Virus record (IMG/VR): IMGVR_UViG_3300017917_002941
Location: 1 to 37,352 of that record
DNA length: 37,352 bases
From: a virus
Reading direction: 5' to 3' (one strand)
The translations under genes were made by a program, and so were the position numbers. Below the pieces are notes generated by a model. It saw nothing but the letters and a program-made list of their open reading frames with translations, was not told the origin of the DNA and made no database searches. Each line of letters begins with the position of its first letter. The stretch's first letter is position 1. Positions 19,974 through 28,688 of this stretch are shown here, piece after piece.

Positions 19974-20996
19974 CTACTTTAGTATAGTCTTGGATGACTC
20001 CCACAGTGCAAAACTTGCCAAGTTCTTGCCTTTGGCTTCGACCATAATATCGGCCCAAGACCAGTGCGACAATGCCCACTCGTTAACTGCTCGGTTGTGC
20101 ATAAAGTCGCTGTGAGCACGTAATTTTTGCCTACCAATTCCTTGCTCGTTTAACGAGTTAAAGCATGGTAACACATCTACTGGATGATCCACGAGTATAT
20201 CTTCACGACTGACAGAATAGTGGCAAACAGGGCGAACACCACGCCAGCTATCAATGACCCTCTCAATGCGGGGGTCCACAGGACTGACATATGAGCCCGT
20301 CTTACACCAATGGTGATGAATATCCAATACGATAGGAACGACATCAGCCAGAGACAAACAATCATCCAACCCATAACTTATCTCCTCGTTTTCGATAGTA
20401 ATACAATTTCTTGCTTCTGGCGTGAGCCGGGTATAGGCACTACGAATGCCTTGAGGACCTTGCCGTCCGCTAATGTGTACATTGATCTTGAAGTCTTGGA
20501 ACGTCTTGCCATAGCCCATCCATCGAGCCATGTCTGCATGGTATTCGAATTCTTCGATGCTACGATTGACAATGTCCGGGTTATCGCTAGCCAGCACAGT
20601 AAACTGGCCAGGATGAAAACTAAGACGTACACCGTTTGCTCGAGCAAGGTCTCCAATGGTGCCAAAATGACGCTCGCAATATGCACGAACGTCGGGCTGT
20701 CGCCAAAAATATGACCAACTAGCTTCAGTGTACACAGGTAGAATGTCACTGCTAAGGCGCACCATACGAAGTTCTTCATTGAGTTCTCCTACACGATTAA
20801 CCAAGAGTCGGGTAGCCTCAATGTTTTGTTTCATAAGGTCCCATAACTTTTCTTCTGCTACTGCACGAGTCTGGCGGTTAAGCCAAGCCACGGTAGTAGC
20901 ACCTGTATTGTATTTCTTACAGTCGTCTTTGGGCTTGATGCCATTGACTTGGTCAGGACGATCGATCCACTTGCAAGCGAAGCCAATTTTTTTCAT
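19974..20996 (-). CDS. uvdE: UV damage endonuclease UvdE
   Basis: The protein has 340 residues, the usual size of a bacterial-type UVDE. Family blocks appear in order: IGFACKW at the start, RLSFHPGQFTVLAS (about 130-143), KINVHISGR, a metal-ligand ENEEI, LDIHHHW, CHYSVSRED and a C-terminal AHSDFMHN. The enzyme is a TIM barrel that nicks DNA 5' to UV photoproducts and starts an excision pathway. It may protect the phage genome in sunlit water. The start overlaps the preceding cytidylyltransferase-like gene by ATGA, so the two are co-expressed. Confidence 0.95.
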   Translation of the reverse strand: MKKIGFACKWIDRPDQVNGIKPKDDCKKYNTGATTVAWLNRQTRAVAEEKLWDLMKQNIEATRLLVNRVGELNEELRMVRLSSDILPVYTEASWSYFWRQPDVRAYCERHFGTIGDLARANGVRLSFHPGQFTVLASDNPDIVNRSIEEFEYHADMARWMGYGKTFQDFKINVHISGRQGPQGIRSAYTRLTPEARNCITIENEEISYGLDDCLSLADVVPIVLDIHHHWCKTGSYVSPVDPRIERVIDSWRGVRPVCHYSVSREDILVDHPVDVLPCFNSLNEQGIGRQKLRAHSDFMHNRAVNEWALSHWSWADIMVEAKGKNLASFALWESSKTILK

Positions 20997-21463
20997 TTGA
21001 TAAGATCAGTAGAATGTTGAGGAATGGTTGAAATGACTTTGTCTTTTTGTGTTTCTAATTTAGCTGTTCTTGCTCTTAGTTCGCTAGAACTGTAAACATG
21101 TGATCGTTTATGATAATGCAATTCGATTCCGTTGTCGATGCAATATTGCTTACCTGTGAAATCTCTATTCAAATACTCATCGCTAAGGAATCGGATATGA
21201 ATAGTCTGTGTCTGTAGTAATTGTAACAGGTCAAACTCGGTCTCGTAAACCAGAATTTCATCCACATAACGACAAGCCTGCAATTGTACATAACGTTCGT
21301 ATACACTTTGCACAGGTTTATTTTTGATTCCAGGGCGATCTACAGTAGGGTCAACTTGAAGTGCTACAATTAAATAATCGCAAAGTTGTTTTTCCATTTT
21401 GAGCATGGTAACATGCCCTGCATGTAGCAAATCAAAACTTGAGCAGTTGAATCCAATTTTCAT
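20993..21463 (-). CDS. Cytidylyltransferase-like nucleotidyltransferase (copy A)
   Basis: The start at MKIGFNCSSFDLLHAGH (21463) has AGGA about 10 bases upstream. The protein has 156 residues. It shows the HxGH motif (LLHAGH), a middle VDPTVDRP, and YSSSELRAR, the ISSSxLR-type C-terminal motif of cytidylyltransferases such as TagD. It would join CTP or ATP to a small phosphorylated substrate, perhaps to build a nucleotide or lipid head group. It is a clear paralogue of the gene at 25349-25825 (shared DPT-DRP, NKPVQS, RYVDEI-VYETE). Both lie near repair and nuclease genes. The substrate is unknown. Confidence 0.9.
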   Translation of the reverse strand: MKIGFNCSSFDLLHAGHVTMLKMEKQLCDYLIVALQVDPTVDRPGIKNKPVQSVYERYVQLQACRYVDEILVYETEFDLLQLLQTQTIHIRFLSDEYLNRDFTGKQYCIDNGIELHYHKRSHVYSSSELRARTAKLETQKDKVISTIPQHSTDLIK

Positions 21464-21481
21464 ACTAAATCCTATTATAGG

Positions 21482-21510
21482 ATTATAGCACAAATTTAAT
21501 CAAAGATCAA
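21482..21510 (-). promoter_or_regulatory. Sigma70-type promoter
   Basis: TTGATC, 17 bases, TATAAT on the minus strand, before the copy A cytidylyltransferase-like gene and over the stop of the fibre-like gene. Confidence 0.75.
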
Positions 21511-23645
21511 CCAGCAATTAGACCAAACGCAGACCAACGTGCACCGCCCAAACTTACCCATCCAATTGGTGATCCAATTGCTGGATTTTCGTTCCAAACA
21601 ATGTGACCCATTGGACGGTTATCTGTGGGCATTCTTGGTGCACTGGAATGGTTGGTTCGTCCAATGTTTACATTTTTTACTGTAACTGAACCGTCGGCTC
21701 CTACAGTAAGTTGCTCCTTACCATTTGCACTGATAATAAGGTTCTGGTCTCTGATGGTACCAAAAATAGCAGTGTCCTTTTGACGCTTGCCTGCGACGAT
21801 TTGGACTTCTTGGTCCCATAGGTCCAAGGCACGCTCGGGTTCTATAGTGTTGATACCGATACGTTTGTTACTGACATAAAGTGTTTGGTCTAGTAATGTT
21901 TCGCCGATAACTTGCAGCTCTTTTAGTGCACCCACGCTCTGCAAGTTACTGTTAATAACGTTAGGAGCCATAGTGCCATCAAAATCTACCATTGGGTGCT
22001 CACCAACTAGCACTATGCTGGCATCTATGCCTTCTTCGGCTATGCGCTGAAACACGCGATCAGTGTATTGATCGAATGTTCCATCTTCGTATTTCTTGTT
22101 GAAATGATCGACTACTATATTGACAATTTGCTTAACAAATGCGCTTTCTTGGTCTAAGGTGCCTTCGACCGTAACGTTACCCTTGAACACTGCATCGTGT
22201 CCAACAGTAAATTCTCCGATAACTTGTAGATCTTGTGCAACTAATTTGTTTTCAACAACGGTATTATCGTCTTGTATGGTAATTTGACAATTTGTAGCAC
22301 GGTCTTGGATACCTGTGCTTTCAAAACCTTTAAGGATACCGCCATCAATATTATCTGCAGATATAATTAGTTCACTAGGATTTACGGCTCGACCGGGAAT
22401 ACTCCAGTCTGGAAATGTAAATGATGTAATAAGATCTTTAATAGCTGCGTTAGCCTGCTGACGTACAATGTCAGTAAGGTCTATATTAGTTAGGGCTACG
22501 GCAATATCTTCGGCAACACGATCTCTGTTTTGTCTTTCAAAATCTGGAATTAGTTTGCTAACAACTTCTGCGTTAATTAGTCCAACAATATCAAGTTGAT
22601 CAAGTTTAGATTTTATTTCTTTGTTGATGTTTTCTTTAACGCTACTTGAGAACTGACTAACAACAATTTGTGAAATATGCTCTTGCAGTAGATTGGCTAC
22701 ATCTACATCCTTCATTCTATTCTGGATGGTAGCCAGTGCATCTTCTTTAACTGTACCTTCAATGATTACGTTACCTTTGAATACCGCATCACGATGTACA
22801 GTCATTTCTCCAGCAACTTCTAGTCCAGCTGCTACTAATCTGTTTTCAAAAACGGTTGCAGCGTCTAATATAGTAACTTGACACTGTGTAGCACTATCCT
22901 GAATTCCAGTACTCTGTAAGTTTTTAAATATTCCGCCACTGACGTTTTCTGCTGAAATAATTAAACTTCTTGTATCAATTGATGATCCAGGTACACTACT
23001 TGCAGGAAAACTAAAATTAGTAATTATATTTTTTACAGCAACTTCAGTCTGGCGAAGTACAATGTCATTTAGATTAATATTGGTTAGACTAGCCGAAATT
23101 TCGGATGCAACACGATCTCGATTTTGTTGTTCTAGACGAGGTATTAATTTTTCAGTTACTTCTCGAGTCAATAACCCAATAACATCTAGATCCATTAAAC
23201 GTGTCTCAACTTCTGCGTTTAAACGATCGGTGATAGTTTTTGTAATTTCTGAGTTGGCCGATGCAACTGCTTGATCAGTGCGTTCACGAATAATGTCGTT
23301 ATAATTAATTTGGGCCAAGCTGGCGGTTATTTCTGCAGCAACCCAATTTTGTTTTTGTAATTCTGGTATCAGATTTTCGGCAATTTCTCTGCTGATTAAA
23401 TGTGTAATGTCAAGTTCAGCTAACTTCTTTTCTAATTCGGCATTGACATTTTGTTTAAGGGTTTGGTCAAAATGTTCTACTACTGCTTGGTAAATTTGTT
23501 CCTGCAGAATAGTGCTTAAATCCGAGTCAGCTAATTTGCTTTGTATAGCATTGATAGCATCTGTTTGTACTTGTTTGATTACATCAGTAAAAAAGCTGCT
23601 GGCCAAGGCCTCAACAAACTGCTGGGAAGTTTCATTAATTGACAT
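21507..23645 (-). CDS. Large repeat-built virion fibre-like protein (712 aa)
   Basis: The protein has two long internal repeats (about residues 148-300 and 350-495) plus a partial third near 75. Each reads as a helical block (LIPxxERQNRDRVA), then FP-x-S-x-PG, then SLIISAENVSGGI and a STGIQDxAT segment, ending DAVFKGNVxxEGT. The C-terminal part (IGINTIEPERALDLW) is of the kind seen in phage fibre and baseplate proteins. The alternation of trimeric-coil-like and beta-helical pieces suggests a long fibre. No signal or membrane segment is present. A sigma70 promoter for the next operon overlaps its stop. Confidence 0.82.
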   Translation of the reverse strand: MSINETSQQFVEALASSFFTDVIKQVQTDAINAIQSKLADSDLSTILQEQIYQAVVEHFDQTLKQNVNAELEKKLAELDITHLISREIAENLIPELQKQNWVAAEITASLAQINYNDIIRERTDQAVASANSEITKTITDRLNAEVETRLMDLDVIGLLTREVTEKLIPRLEQQNRDRVASEISASLTNINLNDIVLRQTEVAVKNIITNFSFPASSVPGSSIDTRSLIISAENVSGGIFKNLQSTGIQDSATQCQVTILDAATVFENRLVAAGLEVAGEMTVHRDAVFKGNVIIEGTVKEDALATIQNRMKDVDVANLLQEHISQIVVSQFSSSVKENINKEIKSKLDQLDIVGLINAEVVSKLIPDFERQNRDRVAEDIAVALTNIDLTDIVRQQANAAIKDLITSFTFPDWSIPGRAVNPSELIISADNIDGGILKGFESTGIQDRATNCQITIQDDNTVVENKLVAQDLQVIGEFTVGHDAVFKGNVTVEGTLDQESAFVKQIVNIVVDHFNKKYEDGTFDQYTDRVFQRIAEEGIDASIVLVGEHPMVDFDGTMAPNVINSNLQSVGALKELQVIGETLLDQTLYVSNKRIGINTIEPERALDLWDQEVQIVAGKRQKDTAIFGTIRDQNLIISANGKEQLTVGADGSVTVKNVNIGRTNHSSAPRMPTDNRPMGHIVWNENPAIGSPIGWVSLGGARWSAFGLIAG

Positions 23646-23647
23646 AG

Positions 23648-24373
23648 TTATATTTGAATTGAAATTATGTGCTCGTAGTTCTTTTTAATAATGCTCTTGT
23701 GCATTAGGTTCTTATGAACAAGGAAATTCTTTGCACCAGCATCTAAGCTAAATTTAGCCAACTGTTTAAAATACATAGCACGGCGATCAAACGGACCGAC
23801 TACCATAACACTTTCGTCGTCAACTACATAATTGGTTCCTAGATAAGCATTCTTATCTGTAGCTTCATATTCGTACTGTTCAAAGAAAATCTTTTTACCT
23901 TGGTTACCACGAATCATAACTGGATGACTAAAATCCTTTTCCTTAAAGTCTTGATTCTTATAGTCTCTTAGTGTGGTTATGATCAAATCCGTGGCCAAGC
24001 ATACTAGATCGTTAACCTGTTTTCTTTGCTCTTGGTCTGTGCTAGCAAAGGTAAAATATTCGTCTGTGGCCACTACTACGCTGTAACCCTTTTTATTTAG
24101 ATTATCAAAATCAACATAGGTAAACTTAACATTATTTTCTTTAAGAAAATCTTGTACACTTGGACTTATTTGAGTCACAAAGAGTTCCTTACCTGTTATT
24201 TTTAACAGGCTTGGACTAAAACCTATAAACAAAATCTTAGATGACAGTGTATCATAATATGAAAACACATCATTTAAAATTTCGTTTTTCTTAACTGCTA
24301 TTTCGTTTGAACGAGCGTTACTTTGATAAGCTTCGAGTAAAATATCGCTGTATTTTTCAAAAGATGTTGACAT
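23648..24373 (-). CDS. Hypothetical protein, SAM-methyltransferase-like fold possible
   Basis: The protein has 241 residues. The N-terminus MSTSFEKYSDILLE ends in L-L-E, again like a head leader. The centre ILFIGFSPSLLKITG and FTYVDFDNLNKKGYSVVVAT resemble a Rossmann-like GxGxS strand followed by an acidic residue, as in methyltransferases, but no complete motif set is present. Late-type GCTAAATA and AGGA lie upstream. The function is not recognised. Confidence 0.72.
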   Translation of the reverse strand: MSTSFEKYSDILLEAYQSNARSNEIAVKKNEILNDVFSYYDTLSSKILFIGFSPSLLKITGKELFVTQISPSVQDFLKENNVKFTYVDFDNLNKKGYSVVVATDEYFTFASTDQEQRKQVNDLVCLATDLIITTLRDYKNQDFKEKDFSHPVMIRGNQGKKIFFEQYEYEATDKNAYLGTNYVVDDESVMVVGPFDRRAMYFKQLAKFSLDAGAKNFLVHKNLMHKSIIKKNYEHIISIQI

Positions 24374-24399
24374 TCAAAATTCCTATATGTCGTACTCTT

Positions 24400-24407
24400 A
24401 TTTAGCG
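24400..24407 (-). promoter_or_regulatory. Late-promoter-like GCTAAATA
   Basis: Two mismatches to TATAAATA, in a suitable place before the 241-residue gene. The support is weak. Confidence 0.35.
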
Positions 24408-24450
24408 ATTTTGGGTTATTACACATCCTGTGTTAAAGTATAGTCATTAA

Positions 24451-24474
24451 AAAACCGCCTACCTGGGCGGTTTT
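24451..24474 (-). terminator. Rho-independent terminator
   Basis: On the minus strand AAAACCGCC-CAGGTA-GGCGGTTTT followed by TT, right after the exonuclease gene. Confidence 0.85.
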
Positions 24475-24480
24475 GTTTGA

Positions 24481-25032
24481 TTATTGAGGTGCTCTAGGCT
24501 GTATATTAAGCTGTTTGTATATACTTTGCACAGCCTTTGCCTGGTAATAACAGTCCATGAGTGCATTGTGTGCTTGGTCTCGTCCCTTTTCTCTAGGATC
24601 ACCGTGTACACCAAACAGTGTTCGACTGTCGCGGATCTGCCAGAAGTGCCAAGGAAAGCCCCAGCCTTGACTACGATATAGGTCCTCTAACATGACAATA
24701 TCAAATGCAGGACCTTGTGCCCAAATATACTCTGCTCCAACTAAGAATTTATTAAGTTCGTGCTTGAGCTTTTGTACGCCAATACGCTCACCACCTTCGC
24801 CCAGTGCTTCGTCTCGAACCTTAGGATCTTGTTGCCCCCACCAGTCAATGGTGCTGTCGTCAACTGTGCGACCTAGAGTCATTTGCTCTTCGATGTCTAA
24901 ACGATGGTACAAGCCTGGTCCGGGCTCAACGTCTGGCTTAAAAGGGTTAAACTTGATTGCCCCAATGGTCAATATGACAGCATCGGGTCTAGTACCTAGG
25001 GTTTCTAGGTCAATCATTACACAGGTACTCAT
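24481..25032 (-). CDS. DEDDh 3'-5' exonuclease (DexA-like)
   Basis: The protein has 183 residues with the full DEDDh set. VMIDLETLGTRPD (Asp and Glu near residue 8) is followed by WAQGPAFDIVML (Asp in motif II) and DQAHNALMDCYYQA (His and Asp in motif III). This is the RNase T / T4 DexA type of single-strand DNA exonuclease. It would aid recombination or nucleotide recycling. It is the last gene of an operon that begins with dnaK or hsp20 and closes at a strong terminator. Confidence 0.92.
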   Translation of the reverse strand: MSTCVMIDLETLGTRPDAVILTIGAIKFNPFKPDVEPGPGLYHRLDIEEQMTLGRTVDDSTIDWWGQQDPKVRDEALGEGGERIGVQKLKHELNKFLVGAEYIWAQGPAFDIVMLEDLYRSQGWGFPWHFWQIRDSRTLFGVHGDPREKGRDQAHNALMDCYYQAKAVQSIYKQLNIQPRAPQ

Positions 25033-25352
25033 CGGCTCAAACTTGTTAATGTAATAATCTTGCTTATTTCTTCGCCAAGTAATTCAGAATTGTTTACAAT
25101 GTACAAATTAGTAATTGTTTGATCTTTTTGAGAGTTATATGTTCGAGTTTCAACAATAAAACCACCGCTAGCATTGTAAATGTTTAACCTAAGTGGTTCG
25201 GTACCTAGTGCATCGTCGACTACTCCAATGGCACCTCTATGCCTAGGAGATCTTACTGGATTCTTAGCAACAAGAAGACCGGCTTCGGACTCTATTTCAT
25301 CATCTCGGTTGAGCCAACGCTTGAGCCATTTTCTAAAAGTATATTTTTTCAT
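25029..25352 (-). CDS. Hypothetical protein (107 aa)
   Basis: The N-terminus is strongly basic (MKKYTFRKWLKRWLNR) and a beta-rich C-terminal half follows (LRLNIYNASGGFIVETRTYN). Both ends overlap neighbouring genes by ATGA, so it is co-translated with the cytidylyltransferase-like gene and the exonuclease. No family is recognised. Confidence 0.7.
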   Translation of the reverse strand: MKKYTFRKWLKRWLNRDDEIESEAGLLVAKNPVRSPRHRGAIGVVDDALGTEPLRLNIYNASGGFIVETRTYNSQKDQTITNLYIVNNSELLGEEISKIITLTSLSR

Positions 25353-25825
25353 TGGTTGTTTGCCTTTTTATTTTCAGCTTCGGCAACTCGTTTACGCAAA
25401 CTAGAGCTACTAAAACTATGATCACGCTTATTAAATACATGCTGAATACCTCTACCCACACCTTCATTTCTTCCAGTGAAGTTGGTGTCTTCATACTCTA
25501 CACCTAGTATACGCACATCAATAGGCAGTGTCAAGATCAAATCGATTAGATCTTTTTCCGTTTCGTAAACAACAATTTCATCTACATAACGGCAAGAACC
25601 TACGCTGATTTGTCTCTCTACGATGCTTTGTACGGGTTTATTTTTAGTATCCGGTCGATCTATAGTAGGATCAGTTTGCAGTCCACAAATTAAGTAGTCG
25701 CAGTGATTTTTAGCTTCGGCCAGCATGGCTACATGTCCGGCATGGAAAAGGTCAAATGTCGAAAATGTTATTCCGATTTTCAAACCTTGTGCTTTGAGTT
25801 CTTTTATTTTATTGAGTATCATCAT
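25349..25825 (-). CDS. Cytidylyltransferase-like nucleotidyltransferase (copy B)
   Basis: The protein has 157-158 residues from ATGATG. It shows FSTFDLFHAGHVAML (HxGH), LQTDPTIDRPDTKNKPVQS and a C-terminal FSSSSLRKRVAE. It is the paralogue of the gene at 20993-21463 and is closest to TagD-like glycerol-3-phosphate cytidylyltransferases, although the substrate cannot be told. The ribosome site is weak. The start lies three bases after the clpS stop, which suggests coupling. Confidence 0.9.
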   Translation of the reverse strand: MMILNKIKELKAQGLKIGITFSTFDLFHAGHVAMLAEAKNHCDYLICGLQTDPTIDRPDTKNKPVQSIVERQISVGSCRYVDEIVVYETEKDLIDLILTLPIDVRILGVEYEDTNFTGRNEGVGRGIQHVFNKRDHSFSSSSLRKRVAEAENKKANNQ

Positions 25826-25828
25826 GTA

Positions 25829-26134
25829 TTATTCGTCAAGTTCTAGTTTGATTACTAAAGGAAAACCGTGTTTTTTAGCAAGAATACTAACTTCAATACC
25901 CTTTTGTTCTGCAATTTCGTAGGGTAATACAGCTACTACTGCACTGCCATCTTCGTGAATTTTTATTGTTAGTTCCTCGGCTCGAGCTCGATCGAGATGA
26001 AAGACTGCTACCAGACTCTCAATGACAAAAGACATAGTGGTCACTTCATCGTTGAGATAGATTACCTTGAACTTTGAAGGTTCTTTGATATCTGTTTTTA
26101 CTTGTGTTTTAACGATTGTATCTGTTGATGCCAT
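25829..26134 (-). CDS. clpS: ClpS, N-end rule adaptor of the Clp protease
   Basis: The protein has 101 residues with a short disordered head. The ClpS core is clear: FKVIYLNDEVTTMSFVIESL (N-D-E and T-x-M of the binding pocket), IKIHEDGSAVVAVLPYE (the conserved His and Pro-x-E), AEQKGIEV and a final HGFPLVIKLELDE. Cellular ClpS delivers proteins with certain N-terminal residues to ClpAP and can block other substrates, including ssrA-tagged ones. A phage copy would redirect host proteolysis, and here the phage also makes an ssrA tag. A hairpin separates it from hsp20. Confidence 0.95.
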   Translation of the reverse strand: MASTDTIVKTQVKTDIKEPSKFKVIYLNDEVTTMSFVIESLVAVFHLDRARAEELTIKIHEDGSAVVAVLPYEIAEQKGIEVSILAKKHGFPLVIKLELDE

Positions 26135-26154
26135 GGTATTATTTCATGATTAAT

Positions 26155-26172
26155 GTAGGGGTTGCCCCCTAC
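26155..26172 (-). promoter_or_regulatory. RNA hairpin between hsp20 and clpS
   Basis: GTAGGGG-GCAA-CCCCTAC, a 7-bp stem with no U-run after it. It could be a processing or stability element rather than a terminator. Confidence 0.5.
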
Positions 26173-26179
26173 ATATATT

Positions 26180-26629
26180 TTACTTGTCTACGCTGGTAAT
26201 TGCAATCTTCCTGGGCTTCAAAGCCTCAGGTACTATGCGACTCAAGCTAACAGTTAGCATACCATTCTTAATAGTTGCTCCATTAACTTCGATATAATTA
26301 CCTAGTGTAAAGGTTTTGACAAAGTCCCTGGCGCTAATGCCACGGTGTAGGTATGTCGGCCCAGTAGTCAAACGATCTGAGCGTGTACCCGAAATAACCA
26401 GATGATTATTTTCTACGTTGATGTCGATTTCGCTTTGATCGAAACCTGCTACTGCAACTTCAATGGCATAACTATCGTCGCTGTACTTGATAATGTTGTA
26501 AGGTGGATAGTTTGAATCATTGTAGCCATGCATTTTAGCAAGGTCGTCAAACATTTCGTCTAGACCGATCGTAAATCGGTTAAAAGGACCAAAATCAATT
26601 CGTCCTACAGTAAGTCCTGTGCTACTCAT
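26180..26629 (-). CDS. Small heat shock protein, IbpA-class Hsp20
   Basis: The protein has 149 residues. The alpha-crystallin domain runs from about residue 40: PPYNIIKYSDDSYAIEVAVA, then the DINVENNHLVISG strands, YLHRGISARDFVKTF and NGMLTVSLSRIVPE. The C-terminal KPRKIAI provides the I-x-I-type oligomerisation motif. It holds unfolding proteins for DnaK, encoded just upstream. AAGGAG lies 7 bases before the ATG. A phage Hsp20 may assist virion protein folding; T4-type cyanophages also carry Hsp20. Confidence 0.95.
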   Translation of the reverse strand: MSSTGLTVGRIDFGPFNRFTIGLDEMFDDLAKMHGYNDSNYPPYNIIKYSDDSYAIEVAVAGFDQSEIDINVENNHLVISGTRSDRLTTGPTYLHRGISARDFVKTFTLGNYIEVNGATIKNGMLTVSLSRIVPEALKPRKIAITSVDK

Positions 26630-26694
26630 TTTAATCTCCTTTCATAAGCAAGTTAAATTTGGGGACCCGATAGCGGCATCCCCATTGGACTCGA

Positions 26695-28611
26695 TTACTC
26701 TTTAGCAGGCTTTTCGGTAAACTCAGCATCAACTACATTGTCATCTTTTGCGTCTGTTGACTTTGCTGTTTCTGCTTCAGCTTTTGCTTTTTCAGCTTCG
26801 CTCTTAATACGATACAATTCGTTGCTGGCCTGCATCATATCGCCGATCTTCTTGTTAATTTCTTCGGCATCGTCGCCCTTAACGGCTGCTTCAAGGTCAG
26901 CAATAGATGTTTCTAACTTAGTTACTTCCTCTTCAGGTAGCTTGTCTTTGTATTCAGCTAGATCCTTGCGAATCATTGTCATCTGACCTTCGGCGCTGTT
27001 ACGAGCATTAATCAATGCAATAGCTTTTTTGTCTGCTTCTGCGTTAGCTTCTGCATCCTTGATCATTTCCTGAATCTCGGTATCACTTAGACCGCTGTTG
27101 GCCTTGATAGTAATCTTGTTTTCTTTGCCTGTGCCTTTATCCTTGGCGCTGATATTCATAATACCGTTAGCATCAATATCGAATGTAACTTCGATTTGTG
27201 GCACACCACGTGGTGCAGGAGCAATACCGTCGAGGTTAAATTCACCTAGTAACTTATTGTGTGTAGCAAGTTCACGCTCTCCCTGGAATACCTTAATAGA
27301 TACCGCAGGTTGATTGTCCTCGGCAGTGCTGAATACCTGGCTGTGCTTGGTAGGAATAGTTGTATTCTTTTGAATCAACTTGGTCATTACGCCGCCCAAG
27401 GTTTCTATACCCAAGCTCAATGGTGTAACATCAAGTAGCAGAACGTCGTTACGATCGCCAGCTAGAACTGCACCCTGGATAGCTGCACCAACTGCAACCG
27501 CTTCGTCTGGGTTAACATCCTTACGTGGAGTCTTGCCGAATAGTTTTTCAACTGCCTCTTGAACCTTAGGCATACGTGTCTGGCCACCAACAAGGATAAC
27601 TTCGTCGATGTCGTTGGCACTAACCTTAGCGTCCTTTAATGCTGTACGGCATGGCTCAAGACTGCGCTGAATTAAGTCATCAACTAGTGCTTCAAGTTTA
27701 GCACGAGTAATCTTGATGTTCATGTGCTTAGGACCGGTAGCGTCCGCAGTAACGTAAGGCAAGTTAACATCAGTTTGGCTGCTGTTGGATAGTTCAATCT
27801 TGGCCTTTTCGCTGGCCTCTTTTAGTCGCTGTAGAGCCAACATATCGTTCTTAAGGTCAACACCGCTTTCCTTCTTGAACTCATCAATTAGGTAGTCCAT
27901 GATGCGCTGGTCAAAGTCTTCACCGCCTAGGAATGTATCACCGTTGGTGCTTAGAACTTCAATTTGCTTGTCACCATCAACATCGGAAATTTCGATGATG
28001 GATACGTCAAATGTACCACCACCTAAGTCATAGACAGCAATCTTACGATCACGCTTGTCTTGTTTGTCTACACCGTATGCCAGTGCAGCCGCTGTGGGTT
28101 CGTTAATGATACGTAGAACTTCTAGTCCAGCAATCTTGCCTGCATCCTTGGTAGCTTGACGCTGACTGTCGTTGAAATACGCAGGCACAGTGATAACCGC
28201 TTGGGTAACTTCATGTCCCAGGTAATCTTCGGCTGTTTTCTTCATTTTGCGAAGAACTTCAGCAGAAATTTGTGGAGGAGCTAGTTTCTTGCCGTTAGAT
28301 TCAACCCATGCATCACCATTATCTGATTCAATGATTTTGTATGGCATCAGGTCGATATCTTTTTGTACAGCCTGTTCTTTAAACTTACGTCCGATTAGAC
28401 GCTTGGCTGCATAAATTGTATTCTTAGGGTTTGTAACTGCTTGGCGTTTTGCGCTGGCACCAACTAGCACATCGCTGTCAGTGTAGGCAACAATACTAGG
28501 AGTAGTACGTGCGCCTTCGCTGTTTTCAATTACTCGGGATTGTCCGTTTTCAATAACGGCTACGCATGAATTGGTGGTACCGAGGTCGATACCAATGACG
28601 TGTTTGCTCAT
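26695..28611 (-). CDS. dnaK: DnaK (Hsp70) chaperone, full length
   Basis: The protein has 638 residues, the normal bacterial length. All landmarks are present: [10 protein letters not shown] (7-14), [15 protein letters not shown] (near 195), [14 protein letters not shown] (near 338), the linker [14 protein letters not shown] (near 390), a complete substrate-binding domain and lid, and a tail with [10 protein letters not shown]. Nothing looks degraded. AAGGAG precedes the ATG. DnaK folds and refolds proteins with DnaJ and GrpE; neither gene is in this window, so the host's would be used. It was probably acquired from a Gram-negative host (inference). A complete dnaK in a phage is rare. Confidence 0.97.
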   Translation of the reverse strand: MSKHVIGIDLGTTNSCVAVIENGQSRVIENSEGARTTPSIVAYTDSDVLVGASAKRQAVTNPKNTIYAAKRLIGRKFKEQAVQKDIDLMPYKIIESDNGDAWVESNGKKLAPPQISAEVLRKMKKTAEDYLGHEVTQAVITVPAYFNDSQRQATKDAGKIAGLEVLRIINEPTAAALAYGVDKQDKRDRKIAVYDLGGGTFDVSIIEISDVDGDKQIEVLSTNGDTFLGGEDFDQRIMDYLIDEFKKESGVDLKNDMLALQRLKEASEKAKIELSNSSQTDVNLPYVTADATGPKHMNIKITRAKLEALVDDLIQRSLEPCRTALKDAKVSANDIDEVILVGGQTRMPKVQEAVEKLFGKTPRKDVNPDEAVAVGAAIQGAVLAGDRNDVLLLDVTPLSLGIETLGGVMTKLIQKNTTIPTKHSQVFSTAEDNQPAVSIKVFQGERELATHNKLLGEFNLDGIAPAPRGVPQIEVTFDIDANGIMNISAKDKGTGKENKITIKANSGLSDTEIQEMIKDAEANAEADKKAIALINARNSAEGQMTMIRKDLAEYKDKLPEEEVTKLETSIADLEAAVKGDDAEEINKKIGDMMQASNELYRIKSEAEKAKAEAETAKSTDAKDDNVVDAEFTEKPAKE

Positions 28612-28636
28612 TGTATTTCTCCTTTAATTAAGCAAG

Positions 28637-28681
28637 AATATTTGTAAAGCAACCCCACCCGGGCATTGCTCTACAAATATT
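28637..28681 (-). promoter_or_regulatory. Long hairpin at the 5' end of the dnaK transcript
   Basis: AATATTTGTA and TACAAATATT pair fully, and GAGCAA/TTGCTT extends the stem to 16 pairs around a GC-rich loop. It lies directly after a CATAAATA box and before AAGGAG, so it would sit at the mRNA 5' end. Confidence 0.65.
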
Positions 28682-28688
28682 ATTTATG
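28681..28688 (-). promoter_or_regulatory. Late-promoter-like CATAAATA for dnaK
   Basis: One mismatch to the T4 late box. It overlaps the end of the preceding gene and lies just before the leader hairpin. Confidence 0.5.

Noticed and set aside
20378-20779. A 133-residue membrane-like frame on the minus strand inside uvdE
   Set aside because: It is in another frame of the conserved UvdE gene and has no start signals. The hydrophobic look comes from frame shift.
24420-24450. A plus-strand sigma70 promoter (TTGGGT ... TAAAGT)
   Set aside because: No plus-strand gene follows and the match is poor.
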